Origin: Agapanthus africanus
Lineage: Eukaryota; Streptophyta; Magnoliopsida; Asparagales; Amaryllidaceae
Assembly (NCBI GenBank): GCA_030015575.1
Contig: CM057338.1
Location: 308,887,827 to 308,951,826, forward strand
Direction of reading: 5' to 3'
DNA length: 64,000 nt
Below are positions 10,373 to 19,629 of the stretch, in pieces (within the stretch, counting starts at the first letter, position 1; each line of letters begins with the position of its first letter). The notes under the pieces were generated by a model. The model saw nothing but the letters and a program-made list of their open reading frames with translations, did no database searches and was not told the origin of the DNA. The translations under genes were made by a program, and so were the position numbers.

Positions 10373-11263
10373 AATCTGTTCCCCTCCGAACGGCGGCCGG
10401 GACGCGGGGACGTCCATGCCTGAGGTTCGGGGCAGATGCTAATTGATGCTATCCATCTACCTCTCCGAAGATGCCAAGTTGATTTATGGCACCATGTATC
10501 GAAGGTTTAAACGGATGCGTCCGATGTAGCAGACTTCGTCAGATTCCCCCTCGCACGAGGGGTTTTTGATTGTGGGGACGCTCTTCCCTGCAGGCGCAAG
10601 CCCCTGCAGTTAATTACGCTACCACGTTGCGGTAACAACTTTCTCCTTCTCCAGATGGTCACTTCGTGTCGTGTGTTTTTGTTTTATTTGTGGTTGCCCG
10701 TGGATTGTATACAGAGACTGAGTTATGTCGTCGCCCGTAGGACGTGGACTAGTCCAAATCCGTATTATCTTAGATTTGGGTTTGGGGGTTTGGTTTGAGG
10801 ATACGTTAGCCATATTTGAGGCTAAGATCAACTTAAACGTTTGTTAAGGATACGTTAGTCTAACTTGAGACTAAGATCAACTTAACGGGATCGTTTAGAT
10901 CCGACAAAAGAGCATTTGGGGCTCTATTGTTCCAGTTTAGGGACATAGTGGTCCATTGAATGTATGGCCGTCGGGACCCGTCACCTCTCCGACGACGTTG
11001 AAGGATTACAACGATAAATATCAGAGGAGTTCAGAGATGTACCCTTGAACCGAAGTTGATTGGGGGGATTCATAGTCCAGTCTGTTTGAAGGTTTAAGGA
11101 TACGTTAGCCATATTTGAGGCTAAGATCAACTTCAACGGGATCGTTTAGATCCGACAAAAGAGCGTTTGGGCTCTATTGTTCCAGTTTAAGGACATAGTG
11201 GTCCATTGCTAGTTTAAGGACATTGCGGTCCGTAGGTAGTTTAAGGACATTGCGGTCCATTGT

Positions 11264-11549
11264 TAGTTTTAAGACATCTCGGTCAAGGTTAAGGACGTCG
11301 TAGTCCATGGGTTTAAGGACCCCACAGTCCATTGTTAGTTTTAAGACATCTCGGTCGAGGTTAAGGACGTCGTAGTCCATGGGTTTAAGGACCCCACAGT
11401 CCGTTGTTAGCTTTAAGACATCTCGGTCGAGGTTAAGGACGTCGTAGTCCATGGGTTTAAGGACCCCACAGTCCGTTGTTAGTTTTAAGACATCTCGGTC
11501 GAGGTTAAGGACGTCGTAGTCCATGAGTTTAAGGACCCCACAGTCCGTA
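11264..11549. repeat. 72-bp tandem repeat, about 4 copies, in LTR 1
   Basis: About four copies of a 72-bp unit. Each unit contains three near-palindromes of the form GAC...GTC or GGAC...GTCC (GACATCTCGGTC, GGACGTCGTAGTCC, GGACCCCACAGTCC). A 116-codon minus-strand open frame across it is just the repeat translated and is not a gene. Related single units lie just to the left (11205-11263). Confidence 0.85.
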
Positions 11550-11844
11550 TCGATGTGTGGTCATCGGGACCCGTCACCTCTTTGAAGACGTTGAGGGATT
11601 ACAACGCCAAGTATCAAAGGAGTGAAGAGATGTACCCTGGAACCGGAGTGGATTAAATAGTCCTTGGCCCAATTTGGGATCAAGACCAATTAATTATGTT
11701 ATGAGCCCATTAGCCCAGTTAATTACGAATTGAGGACTTATGGCCAGCTTGGGCTAAGTCCAATCATGTCTGGAATATTGGCTTCCTGTTGGTCCATTGA
11801 AGGAGAGATTTTGTCTCTGGCCATTTAACCAATTGGGCCAAAGC

Positions 11845-12140
11845 CTAGTGTTAAACACTACAGACCAATCAGTGTTGAACACTGGGAATGAAATTGACAA
11901 GTTAGTGTTTAACACTAAAAGATAATTGGTGTTAAACACCAGCAACAAGGCTTTCAAATTAGCATTAAACACTAAAACAGATCAGTGTTAAACACTGGCA
12001 ACGGAGATCTCAAATTAGTGTTAAACACTAAGGTAATCAGTGTTGAACACTGCAAATAAAGTTCTTTGATTAGTGTTGAACACTAAGGCCCAACAATGTT
12101 TTAACACTGGATTCGGGAGTTCCAATTTAGCATTAGATGC
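11845..12140. repeat. Array of AGTGTTAAACACT-type palindromes
   Basis: About a dozen copies of the self-complementary word AGTGTT(A/G)AACACT and close variants, alternating with 10-25 bp of unrelated sequence. The last copies drift (AGCATTAGATGCT) while staying self-complementary. Confidence 0.85.
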
Positions 12141-12394
12141 TGAGGCAAGAGGGGTCACGTGGCAACACGTGAGAGCGCCCTCCCTTCATTTGTTCTTCTG
12201 AGGAGATCGCATTTTTGGAGCATCACGTGTCATCACGTGACGGGTGTCTAATCGAGGTATGTTAAAGCTTTTGTTAAGGGTCACGTGGGTCACGTGAGGC
12301 ACTGCCTCAAAGGGCTTTCTGTAGATCTTTTGGGGGGGTCACGTGGTGACACATGACCCTTCTTTTCTGTAGTTGTTTAGAAGATCTGTTAATC

Positions 12395-12965
12395 CCTTTC
12401 AGGAATTAAATTCCTCGTAGGGTTGAACCCTGACAATAATTTCAGAGGAATTAAATTCTTAATTCCTTTTGAAGAGTTGAACTCTGAATCTTCTATAGGA
12501 ATTAAATTCCTCATATATGTGAAAAACTGAATAGGGTTAAACCCTAATAAAAGCTTTAAGGAATTAAACCCACACTCTCTATTAGAGAATTATTCTGGGG
12601 AATAAGATTAAGGGAATTAAATTCTTGTTGTTTTAACAGAACTAAGTTCTTAACTAGGGTTAAACCCTGATTCTTTTCGTTCTGAAGGAATTAAATTCCC
12701 ATAACACAGGGTCAAGCCCTAATTTTATTTTAAAGGAATTAAATTCCTATAGTTCTGTGAGAATTAAATTCTCGTGCTTCCGTTCCCTCTCTATGTTTTG
12801 GATCTGCATGGCAGGATCTCGACTCATTGAGAATTAAATTCTCAACTTCAAGGGGAGATGTGCACTTTGTAGATCCTCTATCAAAGAGAGAAGAAATATG
12901 TTCTTCTGTTTTATATATCAGAGTTAAACTCTATTGAGAATTAAATTCTCTTTTCTTTCAAGGAG
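12395..12965. repeat. Array of GGAATTAAATTCC-type palindromes
   Basis: Repeated short palindromes of the types GGAATTAAATTCC, GAGAATTAAATTCTC and AGGGTTAAACCCT, spaced 15-40 bp. Different palindromes share the TTAA centre but have different arms. Confidence 0.85.
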
Positions 12966-13090
12966 CCTTCCCTTTCTTACCTAGGGTTTTCTTTTGCAGA
13001 AGATCCAAATTCCTTTCAAGTATCAAGGCTCTCTCTCTTTTCTTCCCTCTGCCTGTATATATATCTATCTTTTTTGTGTGTCTCGGCTCC

Positions 13091-13099
13091 TATTTATAG
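13091..13099 (-). promoter_or_regulatory. Probable TATA box of LTR 1
   Basis: The minus strand reads CCTATAAATAG within a palindromic context. It lies about 2.7 kb from the LTR end next to the PBS, implying a very long R-U5. A similar minus-strand box sits in LTR 2 at 42062-42070. Confidence 0.45.
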
Positions 13100-13404
13100 G
13101 AGAAGCAGCCGAGTCAATTAGTTTTTTGACGTATCTTCACTGAGAGATTTGATTTGCATCCATCATTCGTTCTGGACCTTTGGATTATTAGGTGAATTTT
13201 ATTCACCATTGGATTTCAAATCCAGTGATTCTCCTTTGTGATTTCTGTTAGATTTAAAAGGGAAATCTTCCCAAATTCGAGATTTTCCCATAGATAGATG
13301 ATATTTAATCACTCTAAATCTTTAATTCAATCGATTGCTTTTGGAAAGACTTGAGAGGTCTTTTCTCAGAATTTAATTCTGTTTAACAAATGGGCTTTGA
13401 AAGC

Positions 13405-13880
13405 TGGTCACGTGCGGCCACGTGACCCTTGGTCACGTGTGGGCACGTGACCCCCTTGTAACGAGCCCTTTTCTTCTTTTGCACTCTGCCTTTTTCTGCT
13501 GCTTAGCCGTCACGTGCCACCACGTGACCCCTGGTCACGTGTGAGCACGTGACCCTCGTCTGGAGTCTTTTTCTTGATTTAACCGGAGAATGAGTCTGAT
13601 GTTTTGAGCGTCACGTGCCAACACGTGACCCTGGTCACGTGGGAGCACGTGACCTATTCTGAAGCCTTTTCCTTGATTTGATCAGGGGACCAATGTGCCT
13701 ATGCCGCTTGCTTTTAAATGTCACGTGCCGACACGTGACCCTGGTCACGTGGGAGCACGTGACTCTTTCTGAAGCCCTTTTCTTCGATGTAGTTGGGAAA
13801 CTGAACTTGTCTTGCCGATACTTTTAGGTGTCACGTGCCAACACGTGACTGCTGGTCACGTGTAAGCACGTAACCCTTTT
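13405..13880. repeat. G-box palindrome array in LTR 1
   Basis: Five clusters about 100-115 bp apart. Each consists of two hairpins of the form GTCACGTG-N4-CACGTGAC. I count about 19 perfect CACGTG sites here and about seven more between 12150 and 12350. CACGTG is the known plant G-box bound by bZIP and bHLH factors; whether any site is bound is not shown by the sequence. Confidence 0.85.
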
Positions 13881-16709
13881 CTGAAGCTTTTTCCATAAGC
13901 TTTTCTAATTTTAAATCAGGAAACACATAGCTCTTAAACTTTTTTAAGGAATTTTATTCCTCTCATGATTAGAGTTGACAAATGTCACTCTTTCCTGCAG
14001 AGCGCTGCTCTCAAGGGAGTTTTACTCCTTATCCCGAGGGGCTCCTCATTAAATGAGAATCCCTTTAGGATTTTCTATTTAATGACTGTCTCATCAATGA
14101 TGAGACTGTCTCATTAATGATGAGCCGTCATCTAGATTGTGTGGGTCCCCTTTGGTCCCTTTCCACTGCATTGCAGTGCGGTACGAATTTAAAGTACCAA
14201 GTGCCAGAACTTAAACTATAGCATTGACGGTTAACTTATGTTCTTTTCCGTGAAGGTACTATGTCTTTCGACATTTCTTTCTCGTTTGTTCATTCGGAAA
14301 GCGGATTCCCTGAAGCGCCTGTGGATAAGGAAGTTTTCGCGCTGATCAAAGATCACAACCCGGAGCAAAAGAACCTTCATTTATGGGGGACGTGGTACAA
14401 CCAGATCATCAGAGGTCGGCATAGCTTTTCTTGCGCGGCACCTTCGGAGCTCATTTCGGCGATTCACTACGCCGAGCCACCCCCATTGAACTATACCGTG
14501 GAGGAGGTTAACTGGACTTCGGAGGGTCTCCTTCAGCCTTCTATGGCTGCAATACCCGTACAACCTCCAATGGCTTTGGATACCTTGGGGTGACGTATAT
14601 GTCAAGGCGAGTCGTGCCCTTGGGGACAACCATACATGATAGGCTTGACTTCCCGCCATCCAGCTAGGTACTTGCAGTAGGCCCCGTACATTTTATCTGC
14701 CAAGAGATCGCAGCTGCTGAAGCTCGGGTTGTATCCCGCGATTTATGTTTCTCTCTTCCAGTATTCCACGTCCCCTGTATGATGGGTCAAAGCTTTTTTG
14801 GAACAATGGAACATTCCAACTCACACATTCCTTTTGTTAGATCGGGAAGTCTCAATCTCTTTAGAGGAGTTCGAGGAGATCTCCGGCTTGCCTGTCAGAG
14901 GGGAGCATTATGAGGAGCTACTTCCTCCTGATGAGTAGGTCTTTGCTACCAAGTCAGTTATGATGGGCCTTACCCCGGAGAACGCCATTCAACATCAATT
15001 CCTAAGTTTGATTAAGGTGTTGAATATCTATGAGAGCCTATTTCTCGAATCCGGAAGCCATGGGGTTAATTTCACAGATTTCATCGCCCGTTTTCTCCGC
15101 TCAGAAGTCCCGTCGAAGGAAGCCGCGAAATTCGCCAAACGCAACGATCCTTTTGGCTTTGGTTTGGACAACCAGCCGGCAGCGGAGGCGGATCAGAGGA
15201 GTTTCTTTCTCCGTGACACCCCGGTCGTCTCTTTCGTAGAGCTTGCAGCTCCTGAGATCGATGAAGAAGCATTCTTTTTAGGGTTCCTCGGACTATGGCT
15301 AAGCTGGTTTGTGCTTCTGATGCACCCTCGCCATATGAGGTCGTTTGTTTTCTACCCAGCTCACCGAATGGTCATGGGGATGCAAGTGGCCGTCGGGGTT
15401 GCTGGGTTAGCCCATTTGTATCACGGCCTCAGCTTGGCGGCAGACAGCACTCAACCGGGGGTGCAGCCCGTAAACTTCTCGATGCATTATTTCACCTCGT
15501 GGCTCAAGCTGCATATGCTCGGCGCCTTTGGAATTCACAAGAGGTTCCGTTTCTACGAAAGTTATCACTTTCCTCGGCTTATGCGGCTAGTTGACGCTTC
15601 CTCTTTAGAACCGACTCCGTAAGAGGCTCGGGGCTTGATTCTTTGCCCGCGTATGGTTGGGGACAGCATGACCTTCGTCGATAAGGTCTTAACCATTGGC
15701 AAGGAATCCGTAAAGACGGTGCAGCTGCTACGGGACACTTTTAAAGATGGTGCCTCTACCCTGAAAGCTCGGGAGATTCTTCATTTATATTCAATCCGGC
15801 CAGATTTTCTAGTGTTTAGGCATAATAATTCAGCGTTGTTCATGAGATACAACCCGTATCATTTCGCTCAACAATCTAGCTATAATCAGGGTGTCCCGCT
15901 CGAGGCCTTCCTAACTGAGCCGATTGCCACATAAGAAGGTATCTGCAATGCGCTACATCATTTCATGAGGCTCAACACCGGGTATAACTTCTTTATCAGC
16001 GAGCCGAGCTGCATCCCGAAGGTGTTGAACGTATACATGACATGGTACCAGCACACGATGGGTGCTGTCATCAGGAAAGAAAAGCAATTATTACTTGATC
16101 GCAAGGGCGCTTCCCCCGCTGGTAATCCAGCCGTTCCCTTGAAGCGATGGACCATTGTTCGTCCTCCCTTGAGAGAAGCTGCTGCGGCTATGGTACCACG
16201 CGTTATCCCCGAGATGCCCCTACCCTGTGTGCCTATAAAAGTAGTAGTTGCGGCATCTCCTGAGTCTGGCGTGGGTACGGAGATTGGGACTCATCACCCA
16301 AAGTTGCCCGCCAAGTGCAAGCTCGTGTTATAGGCTGTCGGCATTCGCTCGCAGAAGAAAAAGAAGTCGATACTTTCTGTAGACGTTGTATTCGGCCAGG
16401 AGCCTCACGCTCCTTACAGCGAAGGCCTGAACGAATACGGTACCAATGAGGGTTTGTTCATTGCGCCGGATGATACCGATCAAGAGGCTGCCATCACGGT
16501 TTCCGAGCCACTAGCTCGCAATGAGCAGCACTGATTACCATTGCACAATCAGGTAGACTTTAGTCATATCTTTCCGCGGTTATATTTTTTTATCATTATG
16601 CTTTGACTGACGCTTTCTTCTTCAACAAGTATCTCCGCCGAAGAGGCTCTCGTGGCTTCCCTCAAGACTTTTGAGGAGGAAGAGAGGCTTCGCGCTTCCT
16701 TGGGCTTTG

Positions 16710-16787
16710 GTATACATCTGCTCGTTGTGCCTTCATTCCCCTTTTTCTTTATTCGTGGTTTAACCCTTCCTTTTCATCTTATTGCAG
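16710..16787 (+). other. Candidate introns in the antisense PMD gene
   Basis: First clear member of a set of short GT-AG introns with pyrimidine-rich 3' ends: 16710-16787, 17196-17261, 17715-17792, 17874-17957 and 18033-18105 (66-84 bp, most ending TTGCAG). Weaker ones lie at 16553-16629 and 17532-17612. All read on the plus strand, so they could be removed only from an antisense transcript. Confidence 0.6.
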
Positions 16788-18756
16788 GTACTACTTCAAC
16801 TCAGTTTATCCCGAGCGCGGCATCGATTCCGAGCGGTGATGCGGCGACGCTTCCAGAGTCAGCAATTGTGGCCCCAGATCTCTCGGTATTGCCGCAAGAG
16901 GCTTCGCTCAAGCAGCCGATGACGGATACCCTAACGGCTCCAGAGGTAGCTCTTGTCTCGGACGATGACGTCCCTCTGACGGAGGTCTTGAGGAGATCAT
17001 TTCTGACTGTTAAGGCCGACAATAAGCGCAGGAAGCATGCGGCGAGGGAACGCGATACCAGCTTGGCTGTGGGTGCAGGTTCAAGCACTACCTCTTCTGT
17101 CGCTATTCCTCCGGAGGATGCTACAGCTGCACTGTCTACCGCTCATAGACAGGTCATGCGCGCGGCTCGGGAGGCAACCCAGAATCCATTGTCAGGTAAT
17201 GCAATGCCCGGTCTTCTTATTTTCACTCGATTCACAAACTCTAATGTACCATATCTTGCAGGGCTACGCATTGGCGATGAGGTGGCAGGTGAGAAGACGG
17301 CGACCACAGAGCATGAAGCGGCTACTCTCTCGAGAGAGTCTGGGACTGCCCCAACCGCCGCTCTTTCTCCTCATAGCTCCCAGGTATCGGCGGGCATCGA
17401 AAGCGTCACAATGGCTCTTGTCGAATCAGGGGACAAAGCCATGGGCGCAGAAACTATTCCAATGAAGGAGAGCGAAGAAGCCGCTGTGCCTAGTGATGCT
17501 ATCGTCACGGTTTCGGTTGGCGACCTATAAGGTAGCTTTTGGGTCACTGATTTCTTTTCATTTTTCAATCCCGCTCATCCCCATCTGATGACATTTTGTT
17601 CGTTGAGTATAGATGCAGTAAATGCGGAGATTGCGCCATCTGAAGCGCCTCTGATCGCCGCCGTGACGGCTGTTGTTCCGTCGTCTTCTCCCATGTTGTC
17701 TAGAGTGCTGGAAGGTATATGTTTGCGGCTTATCGGTTTCATTGGGGGTAATATACTCTTTTTACTGACCTTGTATTGTTACAACCTTGCAGGAGTCCTC
17801 TTTGACCATCTGTATCAGGTGCTGAATCCAAATTTCTCCTTCCGGTCAGAAGTCGTCCAGCCTGCCGGTATCGGTGAGTATAGTTTTTAACTGAGTTCCT
17901 TTCCTTTCTTCTATGGGCAATCGTATCGTTGTTAATTCCTCTTTAAATTGATTGCAGCGTTACAGATTGGAGGAGGGGACGAGAAAACAGTCGTGCCTCC
18001 GGTACTCCTAACTCTGTCGCCTGTCGCAGCCGGTATAGAATAACCCATCGCTCATGCATTTTCTTTATCTCTTGAGCCGACATCTGACTATGATTTGTTT
18101 TGCAGCAATCGTGCCGACTCCAGCTCCCTTCGAGTCTCGCATCTTAATGCCGACAGAGCCCTTTTCCAGACGTCCATCTTCCAAGGGCGCTGTGACCAGC
18201 CTACGCTTGTTGAGTGAATCCATCGAGGAGCTTGACGCGGAGGCCCTTGCACTCGCTGCTGAGGTCAATCCGATGTTGGCGACGCTTATGCACTTCCATG
18301 GTGAGGGCATCGTCGAATCTTGGGTTAACTATTGCAGACAGATCGAGGCTTGCTTGTACGAAGTTGAGCTTAAGCGTCTTGCTCCCGAAGCTCTGGCTTT
18401 GAACTCCCAGCGGGCTGCATGGGTTGAGAAAAGTGCTTCTTTCCTTTGCCATTTTGAACAAGAGGCAGCCTTGAGGCGGAAGGAACGCGAAGAATCTTCA
18501 AGCGAGTCTGCCCGGCTGCATGACGAGGTCAAAGCGAATGCTGCGCAACTGAGAACCATCTTTGATAATTTGCAGCGATGCATTTCGGACGGGCTGGCAT
18601 TGAGGCAGAAGCTCGACTTAATCGAGCGGGTTACGCAGAGTCGCGAAGCTGCCCAACGGGAGATCGATGAGATAGTTTCATTATGTTTGCAGCAACGGGC
18701 CAAAGTCGAAGCGGAGCTGGCCGCGGTGGCTGCTCATGAAAAGGAGAGAGGAGTGC

Positions 18757-18761
18757 GCTAG
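18757..18761. repeat. Left target-site duplication of Cassandra (GCTAG)
   Basis: GCTAG directly precedes the first LTR and is repeated at 19625-19629 directly after the second LTR. Confidence 0.92.
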
Positions 18762-19154
18762 TGTAACGCCCCACGCCCCAGTACAGATGGTATTGTCCGC
18801 TTTGGCCGAAACCGCACGGTTTTTCCCTTTAGAGTGAACCGGACCCGACCAGGGGCCACTTCCCAGGAGGTCACCCATCCCAAGACTTCCCTGGCCCGAG
18901 CACGCTTAACTACGGAGTTCTCAAGCTCCTGTAGTCCCGGTTCACTTAAAAGGCGCCTCTGTAATTGAGGGTGGTATCATTATATTTATAATGCAGTTCG
19001 GTCCTCTTTCGTAATGTGCTTTAAGGACCCGATCCCATTGTTCTGAAATGGCTCCCTCACTCAGATCACCAAGATGTCCGCAACAGACCGCACTGAGTGT
19101 GGACAGAGCAGATCACCATGATGTCTTAAGACCGCACTGCTCTGGGGTATTACA
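18762..19154 (-). repeat. Cassandra LTR, left copy (3' LTR)
   Basis: 393 bp with TG...CA ends. Near the right end an inner duplication of about 35 bp (CAGTGCGGTCT...TGGTGATCTG on the minus strand) is present twice. Confidence 0.92.
18858..18925 (-). other. 5S rRNA-derived segment in Cassandra LTR
   Basis: The minus strand reads GAGAACTCCGTAGTTAAGCG, then TGCTCGGGC, then GGATGGGTGACCTCCTGGGA. These match the internal A-box and C-box region of plant 5S rRNA, the pol III promoter. Only the middle and 3' half of 5S is present and the spacer between the boxes is altered, so this is not a 5S gene. The same segment recurs at 19328-19395. Confidence 0.9.
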
Positions 19155-19231
19155 TTCCCCCCATCTAAGAACAATGGTTCGTCCTCGAACCACAAACCTA
19201 CTATTGAGGGACCTGCATGGGCCACCATAAA

Positions 19232-19624
19232 TGTAACGCCCCACGCCCCAGTACAGATGGTATTGTCCGCTTTGGCCGAAACCGCACGGTTTTTCCCTTT
19301 AGAGTGAACCGGACCCGACCAGGGGCCACTTCCCAGGAGGTCACCCATCCCAAGACTTCCCTGACCCGAGCACGCTTAACTACGGAGTTCTCAAGCTCCT
19401 GTAGTCCCGGTTCACTTAAAAGGCGCCTCTGTAATTGAGGGTGGTATCATTATATTTATAATGCAGTTCGGTCCTCTTTCGGAATGTGCTTTAAGGACCC
19501 GATCCCATTGTTCTGAAATGGCTCCCTCACTCAGATCACCAAGATGTCCGCAACAGACCGCACTGAGTGTGGACAGAGCAGATCACCATGATGTCTTAAG
19601 ACCGCACTGCTCTGGGGTATTACA
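19232..19624 (-). repeat. Cassandra LTR, right copy (5' LTR)
   Basis: 393 bp, identical to the left copy except for two positions. It is followed by the second GCTAG. Confidence 0.92.
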
Positions 19625-19629
19625 GCTAG

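Larger units (their letters stand above)
1098..14200 (-). mobile_element. Tat-lineage (Ogre-like) Ty3/gypsy element 1, 3' end truncated
   Basis: Large minus-strand LTR retrotransposon. In transcription order: LTR (about 14200 to 10377), primer binding site, an extra ORF upstream of gag, a very long gag-protease, RT, original RNase H, a second archaeal-type RNase H, and integrase. The extra 5' ORF and doubled RNase H are known hallmarks of the Tat/Ogre lineage. All coding parts are in one frame with three TAG interruptions and no frameshift. The 3' end, including the integrase C-terminus, PPT and 3' LTR, is cut off by the insertion ending at 1097. The right LTR edge is only approximate, because the next internal sequence begins there without a recognisable target-site duplication. 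Confidence 0.82.
10377..14200 (-). repeat. Long Tat-type LTR, built of short inverted repeats
   Basis: LTR of about 3.8 kb that starts TGTTCCCC at 10377 on the plus strand (ending ...GGGGAACA on the minus strand, next to the PBS). It matches the LTR at 40078 well over its first 400 bp and then only in layout. It holds a TATA box on the minus strand at 13091-13099, a 72-bp tandem array (11264-11549), and runs of short palindromes. It lies between two internal regions in the same orientation, so it is the 5' LTR of element 1 and also sits where the 3' LTR of element 2 should be. The right edge is judged only from where the hairpin pattern ends before the PMD reading frame. Confidence 0.65.
14261..18761 (+). 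pseudogene. Antisense PMD / coiled-coil gene of Tat element 2, with introns
   Basis: Plus-strand reading frame lying between the integrase of element 2 and the LTR, opposite to the element's own genes. Frames at 14261-14593, 14960-15622, 15635-15934 and 15965-16333 match the plant mobile domain type: THTF, SLEEFEEISGLPVRGE near 14870, then AVGVAGLAHLYHGLS and NFSMHYFTSWLKLH near 15400-15520. The second half (16640-18761) has several short GT...TTGCAG introns and ends in a Glu/Arg/Ala-rich, probably coiled-coil segment (18120-18761). Stops at 14591, 14936, 15620 and elsewhere show decay. Antisense ORFs downstream of pol are known in Tat elements; a PMD gene captured from the host is the likely origin (inference). 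Its stop codon TAG falls in the Cassandra target site. Confidence 0.65.
18762..19624 (-). mobile_element. Cassandra TRIM retrotransposon, complete
   Basis: Non-autonomous terminal-repeat retrotransposon in miniature. Two 393-bp LTRs (18762-19154 and 19232-19624) flank only 77 bp of internal sequence. In minus orientation the LTR starts TGTAATACCCC and ends GGGGCGTTACA. Each LTR contains a 5S rRNA-derived core. A polypurine tract (AGATGGGGGGAA) precedes the 3' LTR. The PBS end reads TGGTGGCCCATGC, only a weak match to the initiator-Met site TGGTATCAGAGC typical of the family. I count two differences between the LTRs (18893 and 19013 in LTR 1 against their partners), so the insertion is recent. 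It must be moved by enzymes from other elements. Confidence 0.93.

Noticed and set aside
11174-11524. 116-codon frame with repeated MDYDVLNLDRD
   Set aside because: It is the 72-bp tandem repeat translated; related units elsewhere in the LTR are out of frame.
18858-18925. Possible 5S rRNA gene
   Set aside because: Only part of 5S is present, in two copies inside TG...CA repeats with a TSD; it is the known 5S-derived part of Cassandra.
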